This document shows, one piece after another, positions 38,041-49,908 of a stretch of 64,000 nucleotides of DNA. This DNA comes from Certhia americana. Its lineage: Eukaryota > Chordata > Aves > Passeriformes > Certhiidae. Each line of letters starts with the position of its first letter. The stretch's first letter is position 1. The stretch spans positions 95,086,966-95,150,965 of the forward strand of contig CM031857.1 in the NCBI GenBank assembly GCA_018697195.1, in the 5' to 3' direction. The notes below the pieces were generated by a model. It saw only the letters and a list, made by a program, of their open reading frames with translations, was not told where the DNA came from and did no database searches. The position numbers were made by a program, and so were the translations under genes.

Positions 38041-38688
38041 ACAACTGCGGTGTGGGGTTTGTGCCCACAGCTGAACCTTTACAGCCACTTGCTCTGCAGT
38101 GGAAGGGCTCTCACTGCAGTCAGGGGTGGGGAAAGGACAAGGAGGAGGCTCTTCAGTGCTGAGGTTCCAACAGGACGTTTATTCAGGTTGAAGGGGTCAG
38201 GAACAAAGAGCCCCAAGCACTGCTGTGCTCAGCATTTTATCCAGCACCAGAGCAAGGGGTGGGTACCAAACACAACCAGTGAGGGATCAGCAGGGGCACA
38301 GTGAAGGGGTTACAGCATTTCTTTGGGGCCAGCTGGGGCAAGTGGGAGCAGAGGGCAGGGCACAGGGTCCAATGGGGCATCGAGGGTTAGGAAAAACACC
38401 CAGGAATGCCCAGGGGGAGGCACGCTGAAAGGATTGGTTCAGGGTTGGAGTGACATGGAAGGTGCCAGAACAAGGGGCAGGGTAACAGTGATTGACAGGG
38501 AAGAAGCTGGAACAAGGGGTGGGGAAATGCCATACAAGGTAACTTAGGGGAGGATACAACTTCAGGAATAAACCAGCTCAGGGTGAACATGGGGGAACAT
38601 AAGAACAAACCATTAGCATTAAAACTTTAACAATAAGCCAGTTAAATGAAACAAATATGGGAAGCAGCACTATAGGATTTAATTCTCA
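38041..38688 (-). mobile_element. second LTR-like insertion inside the ERVL LTR, minus strand
   Basis: This 648-bp GC-richer block is absent from the host LTR consensus and is bounded by GTGTGGGGA on both sides (38032-38040 and 38689-38697), a candidate 9-bp flanking repeat. Read on the minus strand it begins TGAGAATTAAATCC, has a TATA-like GGATAAAATGC (plus 38231-38241), an AATAAA signal about 50 bp later (plus 38178-38183), and then a GC-rich R/U5-like tail. That is the order of signals in a retroviral LTR. A nine-base duplication is longer than the usual 4-6 bp and the 3' end lacks a clean CA, so the exact ends may be a few bases off. Frames of 66-90 codons on both strands resemble no retroviral protein. 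Confidence 0.65.
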
Positions 38689-38849
38689 GTGTGGGGAGCT
38701 GGATGGGGAAGGCCAAATGGTGCTTGGAGATGGGCTGTGCCTGGGTTAGTAGGTGGTGGTGCCCAAATCATGTTGGGCATCAAGAGTCATTTTACGTTTT
38801 TTTTTTTTTTTTTTCTCTAGGTGGGGGAGGAAGTGTGTGTGTCCCTTTT

Positions 38850-38898
38850 TATTATTATTATTGTTATTGTTATTATTATTGTTATTATTATTATTGGG
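38850..38898. repeat. (ATT)n / (GTT)n microsatellite within the LTR
   Basis: ATTATTATTATTGTTATTG and similar units precede the 3' part of the ERVL LTR, preceded by a T18 run at 38797-38814. This triplet stretch is a normal part of these LTRs, expanded here. Tyrosine-, leucine- or isoleucine-rich frames across it are artefacts. Confidence 0.9.
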
Positions 38899-39089
38899 GT
38901 TTCTTGGGTTTTTAGGTTGTGTTTTTTGTTGGTTTGTTTTTGGGTTTTTTTAGTATTAAACTGTTCTTATCTTTCTTATGCCAACCTATATGTTCTTTAT
39001 TTTCTGATTCTCCCTCCCCATGGCACTTGGGAAGGGGTGAGAGAGGGGCTGTGTCATACTTAGCTACCAGCTGGTGTTAAACCACAGCA

Positions 39090-39698
39090 AGGGCAAACAG
39101 CATCCTGGTGTGCGTAAAACACAGTATAACCTGCTGACTCAAACAGGCCAGTCAAAAAGGTGATTATCCCTCTGTGTTCATCATTGGTGTGTCCTCACCT
39201 CAATCACTTGTGTGCAGTTCTGGGCCCCACAAGTTAAGAAGGATGTAAAGGTCCTTTGATGTGTCCAGAGGAGGACAACCAAGATGGTGAAATGTGTGGA
39301 AGGTATGTCCTTTGAGGAATGGCTGAGGACTTTGGGTTTGTCTAGTTTGGAGGAATAGAGAGGTGATTTCATTGTTCTCTACAGGTTCCTGAGGAGGACA
39401 AGTGGAGAGTTACGGTCTCCTGGGATTCAGTGATAGGACACATGGAAATTGTTTAAATATACTCCAGGGAAGGTTTGGACTGCACATAAGGAAGCACTTC
39501 CTTAAAGTGTGGGTGTTCAAACACTGAAACAGGCTTCTTAGACAGCTCGTCAATGCCCCCAGCTTGTTAGTGTTTAAGAGGTATTTGGATGAAGCCTTTA
39601 ACAGCATTTAGTAACTTTTGGTAAGCCCTGAACTGGTCAGGTAGTTGGATTGGATGACCATTGTAAGTCACTTCCAACTGAAATAGTCTATTCTATTT
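39090..39698 (+). mobile_element. CR1 LINE, right part with intact 3' end
   Basis: It continues the CR1 begun at 37553. Recognisable phrases are GTGTGCAGTTCTGGGCCCC, AAGAAGGATGTAAAGGTCCT, CCAGAGGAGGACAACCAAG, GAGGAATGGCTGAGGACTTT, TCTCTACAGGTTCCTGAGGA, AGGAAGCACTTCCTTAAAG, AGTGTTTAAGAGGTATTTGG and GTTGGATTGGATGACC. It ends in CR1-type ATTCTATT repeats (TAGTCTATTCTATTTTA). The reading frame is broken by stops and small indels. It covers the end of ORF2 and the 3' UTR only. Confidence 0.95.
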
Positions 39699-40139
39699 TA
39701 CACCAAACACCTGAAGAAAAAACCTAGATTTCTGTCTTTAAGATCAAAGACATAACAATTTGTGAAGAAATACTAATTCTACTTCTTATTTTCTAATCTG
39801 GAAGAAATCCTCTTCAGAAGTCTGCAGCTCTTAATTACTCACTAATATAAAAATGGCCACTACGGTGCTAAATCTGTTGAGAGCTTAAAATCCAGCTGAG
39901 GTTATCTGAGAGTAATATTTAATAAAATTATTAATGATTACCATATATTTATTTTATTTGAAAGGTTACGTTGATAACATTTCTTACATTTCCAGCACAT
40001 AATAGCCACAATGGGTGTGTCTTTATTTATTTCAAATGTTGTTACTAAGACTTTCTATTGTAGACATTTCATGCAATATGAGAATATTTTTCTCTCTGGT
40101 TGCACTATTGAATTTGTAAAAGTTTTATGAAGCTAAGGA

Positions 40140-40181
40140 TTTTTTTTGTTTGTTTGTTTGTTTTTTTTTTTTGTTTTTTTT
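40140..40181. repeat. T-rich tract with (TTTG)n
   Basis: It consists of T and isolated G, with TTTG repeated about four times and flanking T runs. Low complexity. Confidence 0.9.
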
Positions 40182-40329
40182 GAAGCTGACATGGGCAAGC
40201 AAAACTTTCTAAGGATTTGTGCAGAGAAAAAGATTTAGTTAGATATATTAATGTTCTCTAAGCCCGTATCAACAAACATAGATAAAGCAGTCACAATTTC
40301 CATATCAAACAGACAAAAATAAAAGTGTC

Positions 40330-40800
40330 CTATGACATCTCCCCGTAGTGCTACACTTGCTCAAATGAGCAGGGAGCATTCATGCAGCATGATTCTTTCT
40401 TCAGTATAATTTTTTGACTGTTCTTAAAAATGCAATCCCACAAACTCAGCCTGGCTACTACTTATGGGGAGACACAAGAATGAATTATTAGTGCTGCTTT
40501 TGGGAAACAAATGTAACTTCAATGTTGACATCCTATTTATCCCCTGTTGAGGAATAAAGTATTCTGTGTATTGAAATGATGAATTATAACCGTTAAACAA
40601 AAATGTAATGCGTTTGTTACAGCCACCAAGTAGACAAATTACCATTACGCTGTGCAAGTAATACTTTACAAACCCATTTGTCACACAGGAGAGGTGTCAT
40701 ATGCAATCTGATTCACCCAGCTTAATGTATGAAATGAAACCTCGATTTTCTTCAGCAGATGTAAAACAATAACAACTAGCTTTCATTCAGAACCCGTGAT
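40330..40800. promoter_or_regulatory. possible conserved non-coding element (unproven)
   Basis: This is a complex, repeat-free stretch in an otherwise low-complexity area, with clustered binding-site-like words: TGAATTATTAG, ATAACCGTTAAAC (Myb-like), ACAAATTACCATTACGC (homeodomain-like) and GATGTAAAACAATAAC. Several CpGs persist (ACCGTT, TGCGTTTG, TACGCTG) outside any transposon. Conservation cannot be tested here. Confidence 0.2.
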
Positions 40801-42332
40801 AAATACTTTGTTTTCTCAACCAAGCAAACAAACAAAAATTCAAAAAAAAAAAAAAAAAAATATAGGGTTTATATTGCATTTTAATTGGTTGTAATATACT
40901 GGAAACTTCTACATATCCCACAAATCACAGCAACTAGCATGTTACAATTATCAATTCAACAGAACTCACTAAACTTCAAGTAAATTCAGCATGACAGATT
41001 GTTTTTGGATGAAAATCAGCAAAGATTCAGTCAATTTATGTACAGCTACACTGATTTATAACAGGTTAAAGTGACAATACTTCTGTCCATGTCAGTAAAA
41101 TTTAATGTCCAATTTATGGCAGTGATGACAAGGTCATAGGTAGTATTCCCAGTATACACTGAAAATGAGAATTAGGTAAAAAAATAATTTCTGGGTTGAG
41201 GAAAAGGGATCTAGAAAGATCCCTTCAACAACACTCTCAGGCTGGAGGGTGCTAAATCAGCAACTTCTTTGCCTTGAGTGTCAACTTCTAAGCCAAGTGC
41301 CACCCCCGTGCAGTAGAATTTTTTTCTTCCTACTCAGGAACTGAGTCCTACCCTAAACTCTCCAAGTATTTAGAAGGAAGAACTGAATTCAGACATCTAT
41401 ACTACAGGCTTACACATCAAATCTATTTTTCTAGGTTATCCTTTATTATGAAAAGAGAAAAATTAGGATTTAGAGTGAAACAACAGATGAATCTCCCTGT
41501 CTTGCTAATCTCACATTCTTTTTCCCTAAATAACCCAAAACAGCCTAGCTTGCTACACAATGGATGCAAATAGGAAAGTTTATACGTGTTCAACACAGTA
41601 CATAATATAGGTACTTCAGTGAAAAAAAAAGAAAAGGAAAAATGAAAAAGAGAGAAACCTAACATTTTTTTATAACAGACGAATAGATACAGCAATCGAC
41701 TTCATTTTCTTTCCTTTCCAGCTTTAGGATAGAAAGTGTCACTTATTTCCTTCTTTCCAGCTGGGTTGACAATACCACAAGTATTATGGAAACAGACAAA
41801 AACAATTAAGTTTGAAACTACTGGTCTGGATGTCCTTGTCGTTTTCAGTTGGATCTTGTCAGACAAGTTCCTAGCTGATATTTGATGAAATAAGAGTCTT
41901 TTGTTTTAAGCTTACTGATAATTGTATACCAACAAAGTTACTTCTCTTTTCCCATAAAAATAGTGCTAGAACCACTCATGAATAGTGACTGTTGTCCATC
42001 GATTTGGGTCAGAGATGAAGCAAAACAGTAACCACCATGATAGCAACCTTAGGTGAGAGCAATAAAAACTGTACATAAAATAGAGCTCTTGGGCAAATGC
42101 AATAGCAGAAACAAAAAACTTGAAAATAAAAGGTACGCATTCTAAAGAGTTATGCCTGTCCCCGACTCCTGTTTTCATCAATGAGATCTTTGGCATTGAG
42201 CTCCAGGGAGGTGTAAGCCTTCTGATGTAAGTACAAAATCTAAATCAATGTCTTTTGGAGACTCCTAATCCATGGCTCAAGAGCCATGAAGGAATTAAGT
42301 AGTTATTATTACAAGAAATACTAAAGAGTCTT

Positions 42333-42373
42333 TATGTGTATATGTATGTATGTGTATATATATATATATATAT
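42333..42373. repeat. TG/TA-rich dinucleotide repeat
   Basis: Interrupted TGTA units pass into (TA)n of roughly eight uninterrupted copies ending TATCTTTG. Low complexity and likely length-polymorphic. Confidence 0.88.
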
Positions 42374-45300
42374 CTTTGTCCTCCTAACTTATCTGCTAAA
42401 AATTCCAGTTATTATGTCTGGAGAGCCCAGTGTTAGCAGGCTTACTATGTGCTAAGTGAGAGAGAAAGAGTAGAAAAAGTGATCAGCAAATGCTACCATT
42501 TTGAGAAAAAAACTATATCTTAGAAGTCTTATCTTTACAAGAAAATTGAACAGGTCAAAGTAATAATCACACAGAATACAGGAAGAAAAAAAATCACCTA
42601 TGTATGAGGAAAGTTCATTCTGTTATTACTTCTCCATGGGAGCATGTGTGTGTGAACATGGATAGAGAATATGTATGTTTCAACAGGGAGAAAAAAAAGT
42701 CAGTAAATAGTTTGGGATGCAGAGACCAAAACAGGGACTGAAAAATGAATTTGCAGGCCATTTTATCATGGATCAGGATGCTTCATACTAGAGCATATGG
42801 TGAATTTACAAATTTTCCAACCACACCAAGCCCCATCCACTTTTTTTTCAGAAGTTCACAGTAGCTTTTTTGTTCTTATAATCTGATTTCTGGTATCCCT
42901 AGTGAATGTGAAAACACAGAGAAACATAAAGTATACTTATAATACTGGATCTATGTAACAGAATAAAAATCTTTGGTGTTCCTGTTCTCCTTCCTATAGC
43001 AAATGATGGAAAAAAGAAATTAATGTCTTGATGGTAAGTTTTGTGGTGGGGTATTTTAAGTGTGAATTTCCTTTTTGACCTTGAGTTTCCTTTCTGACTT
43101 CATTAAAAATCTAAGTTTCCCAAGTGTTTTGATTCTCCTTTCTTTCCTGTCTCTGTAACAAAGAACTGGTCTTGTTCTTCATGGGTTACTCAAACAAAAT
43201 TCAGGAGGGCATGCAGTTCCCTGTAAGACAGGTGAATTTATTCACTCCTAGAAATTCATTTAAACAATCTTTTTCTACTTTTCTTGTCCCCAAATGGATT
43301 TCTTTCTATAAACAGGGTTAACTGCTCACTGTTGGCACGTCTTAAATATATCATTCTGCCAGAAGAGTTTCCTCTCCTATTACTCATTTGTCATTATGAA
43401 AGTTAAAATTTTTTTTTTTTTTTTTTTTGGGTCATTTTTTCAGAGTTCTCTTTCTGATACAGGAAACAGAGTTTTACCATGAGCTAAACTGAAAAGCCAT
43501 ATAGAGATTACAGTATCTCATTCTGTCATTGTTACATTTTCATTGATCCATTTCTCTAAAGTCACTTGAAAGTACATCAAGAATGTTAGAGGAATTTACT
43601 TTTCCAGAATCAGCAGCTCTTTTGGGTTCCGGATCTCTTTTTTGCAACACTGTGGAGGTCCAAATTGAAATCTCAACACCAACACACCAGAGAAAATGTC
43701 TTGAACAATACTAAAAAATACAATGCTATCTTCCTACCAAAAAATTAGAATTTTCAAAGTATGAAGTCAATATTAATTTAGAAGAGAGGCGAAACCTGTA
43801 CTGTGCAATGCACAAACTTTTCTGGTTTATACTGATAACACAGTATGGAAAAAAATCTCTCTCTTGTCAATGCATTAATGAATTAATTATGTATTGAATG
43901 GGACTTCAGTATCATAAAAAACTGAGTTTCTACACCACAATATTAAACTTATAGGTTCTAATTTCTTCCCAGAGTTCTGTGTCAATGCTTTAGAAAAAGT
44001 CTGAGCATTACATTCCTATCTGAGCACATTTTAATATGTTCACATCATAAAGTTGAAGAGTGATTCAGCTGTAGTTTTTTTTCCCCTAAATTATTGAACC
44101 AAATTGACTACAACATTTCAGTTACAATAAGCACATGTAACAAACATGGGTGCCTTTAAACTGCAGTCTATGAAATAATGAACATCTATTTTTCATGGTA
44201 ATTAAATAATTCTGACTCCAAGAAAACACTAAGTTAACTTTCAAAAACAAAAGGAGTCATAAAAGCAAAATAGAATTACACATATATTAAACATATCCCA
44301 CTTTCTTTACATTCAATAATTACAAAGGAGCACATGTTCACATTTAACTGAACAAACCTACAGGTAAGGTAAACAGATCCTTACCAATTTACATCTTTTA
44401 AGGACTATGGAACTGTTTATCTCTAAATAGAATAACAATAATATAATGCATTTTTAAAGATGGGCAGATACCAGGGGTTTTTTTATTACTGAGGCAACTG
44501 GTTCATACCAGTCTTTTATGAACAGACTTTATATGCTTACAATCACTCAAATACTTACAATTTGGGAAAATGCACAGTATTTGAATCATGAAAGGCTTTA
44601 TTCAGCTTCTATGAAACAGTAAAAAGGAAGCATTCTTGAGGGAGGTAAGATAAATAAAGTAAATCCTAGGAATATTTCCTAGGATATTTCAAGTTGTAGG
44701 AGAATGAGTACCCAAAACACAAGAAGTTTATAACAAAAACAGTACCTTCCTCAGACAAAGGAGTAAGGTACAGAACAGAACAGCAAAAGTAAATGCATAA
44801 TGCTGTAGAGGTTAATTACATTTAAAGAAAATAGGAATTGGACAAGCAGCTTGGGTGCTTTTACTGCTTTCATACATGTGCATAATGTAATCCTTACATA
44901 AGTACAGTCCCTTTTCAGTGCCAGCTACTTAATAACGTTTGTGGGACCAATTTTGATCTTCCTCAAGATTTCTTGTACCAAACCAAAGAAACAACATCTT
45001 TTATATAGTCTTTTAACATCATCTCTACATGTCTTAACAACCTCTACTGAATCCAGTCTTAATCACTTCTATTAAAATGAATTAACAGATTCGTAAATAG
45101 TATTCCAGTAACGCCATATTCTTGCCTAGTGACATGGCACTCATATTTTGATAACCAAAAAAATCAAAAGTTCATTTTCCAACCATTAGTTTTTTTATGA
45201 AACTGCATTAAACATTTTCACTAGCTTTCCAGATACTGGTATGGAATAATCCAAAATATTTTTACTGATTTTCATGTGCAACAAATTAAAGAATATAAGC

Positions 45301-48300
45301 ATATTGGAATGAAACAAATATTTTAAATAATTTGAAGCATGAATAACATAAAGATGAGATAAAATGAGTAACAGGTAAACATGTTTTGAACTTATTTTCT
45401 GTAAGACAATGTACAGGATTATTCTGACTGGAAATCCTGAACATTTATCCACTGCTCTTCCCTTTGTATCCTGTTTCACTCTCAAGCAGCTTTTAGCAAA
45501 AAGTCAGGAAGGATAAAGAAGTGTGATTTAATTTTCACGTGAAAAAGGAAAGGTCTTTGATTTTCAAGAACATCGCTGAGGATTCAACCTCTCCCTCACT
45601 TCTATAAAAATCAAATTCCCAGCAATATGAGTAAAAGAACATAAAAGAAAAAATTTCTTCATTCTGCTTGCAATCATTTAACATCTTATCACAAGGCAGA
45701 CAACTATTTTGTGGAAGCGTTTGGAGGAAGCATGATCTAGGAAAGCTCTGATTTGGTGCTGGAGGGCCAGATTAACAGAACATGAGTGAAATGGAGGCTG
45801 GCTAATTGTGCCCTGATAACAAACACCTGAGTTACCTTCACTCAAAAATCCCACCTTGTTTTCTGTTACTTTCCAATTTTCTAACACTATATGCTTTCAA
45901 TACCATTTTTATGTCCATATACTGCAACTGAGGTATTCATTTCCATGTATTGCTGTACTCTAGGAATAAATATCAGATTTAAAAAAAAAAAAATTCATCT
46001 CTAACTGGATGAAAATTAGCCCCTTTTCCAAATGCCAAAATGTTCCAAGGTTTTTGGTTTTTAAAAGTTGAAAACACAGCCTTGGGGGAAAAAACAAGAG
46101 GAAAGAAAACAAACCAAGAAAAAAAGTCCTAAACAATTGCCCAGCTGTCCCATGTGCTGCAACATATTTTGCCATGCAAAGCAACAGTTCTCAAATATTT
46201 CAGCCTATATGTGTCTTCTCTCTAGTATTTACTCTTTATTACATTTTGAAAAAAGTTAATTAATTTTTGTCAAGAACAATAGTATAGCATACCTGTCAGG
46301 ATATTTTAACTATTTCTTTTACCTCCATGGGATTTCTGAAGGGTGGTAAAAGGAGATTTAGAGAAAGTGTATGCCTTACACCAACAGGCAGCTCAGTCAG
46401 GAACAGATCTGGAATGTAAACTTAATAAAACCCCTCTCTATTAGTAACAGTGCTGACTTGTCAAGTAAACAATGTCACCACAGACCATGAAGAAACAGCA
46501 AATGCTTATCAACTCCTGCAAAATCTGGAATTAACAAGAAAGACACCAAGAAATTAGAAAAGTGAAATAAAATCATTTAATTCCCATTACAGAAATTGTG
46601 ATAACAGGTGCTTTAGGTGTACTTTTAGGAATTGGAGAATAAAACATACAACAAACGTTCATGAACATCAAAAATGGTATTCCTGCATTCACCTTCTAGG
46701 ATACTTCAATGTTTTTACCTTTCACCAAAACTATTCTAGGTAGTATCCCAATTCTCTGCTTAATATGAGATACAGTTTTGTAATCCACATCCCCAGTTTG
46801 TTCTTCCCCAACCAAGCTCAAGTTATCTCACCCCTGAGTCCTTTTCCCCCTTTCTTGGTGCACTATCCAACTGGCTCCTTACCAGGTCTTTCCATCGTGA
46901 TAATTAGTGTCTTTTTTCCTGACTCTGCAGGGAATGACTTTATGTTTTATGTCTGCTCTTCATTATTTCAGTCTATGCCTCCCAGTGTGCTCAGTCACAG
47001 CTCCTCTACTCAGCAGTATGAGACAAGGCAGGTGCTTCTCCAGACTTTGCTGCTGGACCCCCTGCAGCCACGCCCTCCTACATAGCAGTACCTCACCTGT
47101 TAACCAATCTATGTTCCTCTGTTAACAGTAGTGAATCCTGATCGATTAAGACAAAAATAATTGTTATGAATTATGCATTCCAAAGTCAGGAAGCCAAAAT
47201 GTTGTTGTGCCAGTTCTCACTTACATTAGACACAGAGTTTCCCGTGAAGTTAATTTCCTTTTGCAGACATAAGAACAGTTCTGAAATATTCTCTACTGAC
47301 CTAAGTTAAATAATTTACTGAGGTGAGATTGTGATTTCTTTTCATCTTTCATTTGGAAAAAAATAGACAAGAAAGTCCAAGGAAAATGGATCCCACGCAA
47401 AATAGTTATAATCCAGTGGCTAGAAAGAATTGTCATGCAATATGTAGGCTCTTGTCTCTCTGGCTGGGGATTAGTCTCTTTTAAATTTATTTCTTGAGTG
47501 AGAAGGCTAGTGGAAAAGAGATTGTATCTCTCCTTACAACCATAGTCTGTATTCACAATCGAAAACTAGAACTCAAGCCTGCTTCTGCTTTCTCAGGTGA
47601 AGGTTATAACTTCCAGGAAATTTCCCACTCAGTGTAATTTTACCTCTTTTGTCTGTCCTGGAGCTGAGAAAGCTTCCGATTCAAAATGTTATCAAACCAG
47701 TATAATTCTGCAACTGTTGAGATGGGTTTATACATACGTTTTTTAAAGAAAAAAAAAAAAACCCAAGATATTGATTGAAAAATATTCTTATGGCTTTCTA
47801 CTAATGAATAAACAGAAACCCTATGGTAGTATCTAAATGAGCATATGAGCAACACCAAATAATAAATAATAAATGACTTCTCATCTTGGCCCTATTAATT
47901 TTAGATATAGACATTATTACCTTTGGCAAAAGCATATAGCCTCTTCATCTTTCTAAGTTGTTTAATGGAGGAGCACTGTTAGCATTTGTTAATAATTTTA
48001 GTGAATTATATAGAAATAAATTGTAAGTTTTCTTATAAAATCTGGGAGAAAAATAATCTGTAACTCATTTGAGTAGTGTTAATGTTACTCTGATAACTAT
48101 AACTGTTTACTATAACTTTTAAATATTTACATTCTATGTTCTGTTGACTTTTCTATAGTTTACTGTTAAATAAGGGATTTCACAGTGAAGTGCAAATTCA
48201 TTTGATTCCTGAACTTGACAATGAGCAAGACTATTTCTGGCTATTTTCTTTCTTTAAATAAAAAATATCTCTAAGCAACACAAAAGTAACTTTTTAATAT

Positions 48301-49009
48301 TCCTGTTACTTAGTTATTTGAATTATAAACTTAGGGAAAAAACAAACACAACAGTTTTCTTTTAATTATCCAATTAGTCTATGAGAAAGAACTTTCTGAA
48401 AAACAATGAGCCAACTGATGTTAGCTTTTGTGTCTTATTCACATTAGTCAAAACCTTTGCAAATTGTCACATTCCTATTTAGTGAAGCAGTTTGTACTAT
48501 CCAACAGTGCTGTCTGTGGTGTTTGATGTATTATATTGCTTTTGATGTTTCTCAAAGACCCAGTGTGATATTTGGGGAGAAAATAAATACACCTGAATTG
48601 AAAATAAAGCAGGAAACCATTTTAGTTAGCTCTCAAGCTTCAGCATCTTGCCCAGAGCTTCAGTGACACATTTACATGGACTTGGAGTTTGTGTACTTGG
48701 AACTTCCTCTGAAATTATGAGTCACTTTTGTTGAAAACTTGGGAATGAAGGAAAACATGTGCATGAGTAGGAGACTACACTCTCAAGTTTGCCTGAAGGA
48801 AGCAATGATTCCTCCTCCTTTTGCAAACAGTGTTAAAGCTAAGAGCATTCATCCTTTTCAGGGCTGAGTCCTGTAGCTCCTTTCTTCCTCCCTGGCCCTG
48901 CTGTTTTGTGAAACAGACAATGTGATTTTAAACTTTGTCAGCTATACCTAGTCAAAGAGGTTTTTTTACAAATGATTAGAAAAATTCAGACATTTCAGGT
49001 TTTGCTTAG

Positions 49010-49908
49010 GAGTATCCAACTCAGAGCACAGCCAGTGGAGGCAGTAGCCAGAGTAGAAGGGCACACAGAAGTGAGGCCAGCAGCTCTGCTGAGGGCAGCA
49101 CACACAGGATCTGCAGTGGTGGTGACACCACAGGCACCAGTCCTGCAGCAACAATTCCTGATGTGGCAGAGCACGGTCTCAAGGGAGAAAGCTGCTCTGC
49201 ACCTCTAGACAGTTGGGTGCTTGGTGCCTACTGCTGAGTCAGAGGGTTTATTTGTCCCCTTGAAATGTGTGCTGGGGAAGCCTCTGTATTACACAGGACA
49301 GGAGTTGCAGGCTGAGGTTAAGAGATTGCATGATGTCAGAGATGATTAAAAAGAGAGTGACCTAAGCTTTTCTTAGACCCTGAGGGTAGAAGTGTTTGAG
49401 CCTTGCAGCTGTACCAAAGGACAGGAGCAAGCAAGGTCCATGCTGGTTGGGTTGTAAAATGGGAGTAAAAGCTGCCAAGTTCATGTCTTCTAACACCAGG
49501 AAGACAGTTCCTGTTCCTTATGTTCCACCTGCAGATCTCCAGCTCCTGAATGGGTTCAATGCCCTGGTAGCAGCAAGTTCCTGGGAGCTGTGAGCTGTGT
49601 CCAATGAAAAAGAAAAGTCAGCTGAGAGTGAGTCCCAGAGCAGCACAAAGAGAAAGTGGTGAGTGGCAGCAGAGGGCAAGTGTCTGCTGAGCAGTCAGGC
49701 AGGTTTGTTGTTTACAGGGACTTGGGTATTAGACATCAGGGAGAGACCACCAAAGCTCTCAATATCCAGTCTCCATCACTGAGGATACTGACAAACCAGC
49801 TGGGCACAATCCTGGACAGCCTGTTCTATCTGACTGTCCTGGGAACATAAGATTGAGTTAGATGATTCCTAGAAGTGCCTTCCAGCCTCAGCCATCTTGT
49901 GATTCTAC
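49010..49908 (+). mobile_element. CR1 LINE with ORF1-derived 5' sequence and 3' end, interior missing
   Basis: The left part resembles avian CR1 ORF1. One frame from 49269 reads LGKPLYYTGQELQAEVKRL before a stop. A second frame (49396-49593) contains SSNTRKTVPVPYVPPADLQ (from about 49486) and a following LLNGF word. A third stretch near 49665-49770 reads GKCLLSS...DIRERPPKL, where intact copies are expected to have the GDSLL-type block of the SGNH esterase domain. From about 49775 the sequence jumps to the CR1 3' end (GGACAGCCTGTTCTATCTGA, then GAGTTAGATGATTCCTAGAA and TTCCAGCCTCAGCCATC, ending TGTGATTCTAC). The frames disagree with one another, so ORF1 is frameshifted. Essentially all of the endonuclease/reverse transcriptase ORF2 is absent. 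The family assignment of the ORF1-like part rests on memory of CR1 proteins; the 3' end is secure. Confidence 0.72.

Larger units (their letters stand above)
37723..39089 (+). mobile_element. ERVL-type solo LTR, itself interrupted
   Basis: It starts TGTCCTGGCTTTGGCTGGGA, followed by TTCTTCCTAGTAGCTGGTAC, GTGCTGTGGTTTGGATTCAG and GCTGAGCAGCTCTTACACTAA, the well-known start of abundant passerine ERVL LTRs. It ends AGAGGGGCTGTGTCATACTTAG, then GGTGTTAAACCACAGCA, the matching LTR 3' end. The usual (ATT)n stretch before the R/U5 region is at 38850-38898, with TTAAACTGTTCTTATC downstream. About 650 bp of foreign sequence interrupts it (38041-38688). It lies inside a CR1 copy on the same strand and is flanked by AGGAC/AGGGC. 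No internal retroviral genes are present, so it is a solo LTR. Confidence 0.9.
39699..49009. other. unique AT-rich non-coding sequence with simple repeats
   Basis: No gene or interspersed repeat recognised in about 9.3 kb. Simple sequence: (TTTG)n/T-rich at 40140-40181, A19 at 40842-40860, TG/TA-rich at 42333-42373 and T20 at 43409-43428. A perfect 9-bp-stem palindrome lies at 44664-44684. A proline/serine-rich frame of 106 codons at 46765-47085 is unrecognised and lacks splice or family support. Confidence 0.5.

Noticed and set aside
46765..47085. 106-codon proline/serine-rich frame
   Set aside because: No splice-site context, no family resemblance, and a second frame overlaps on the same strand.
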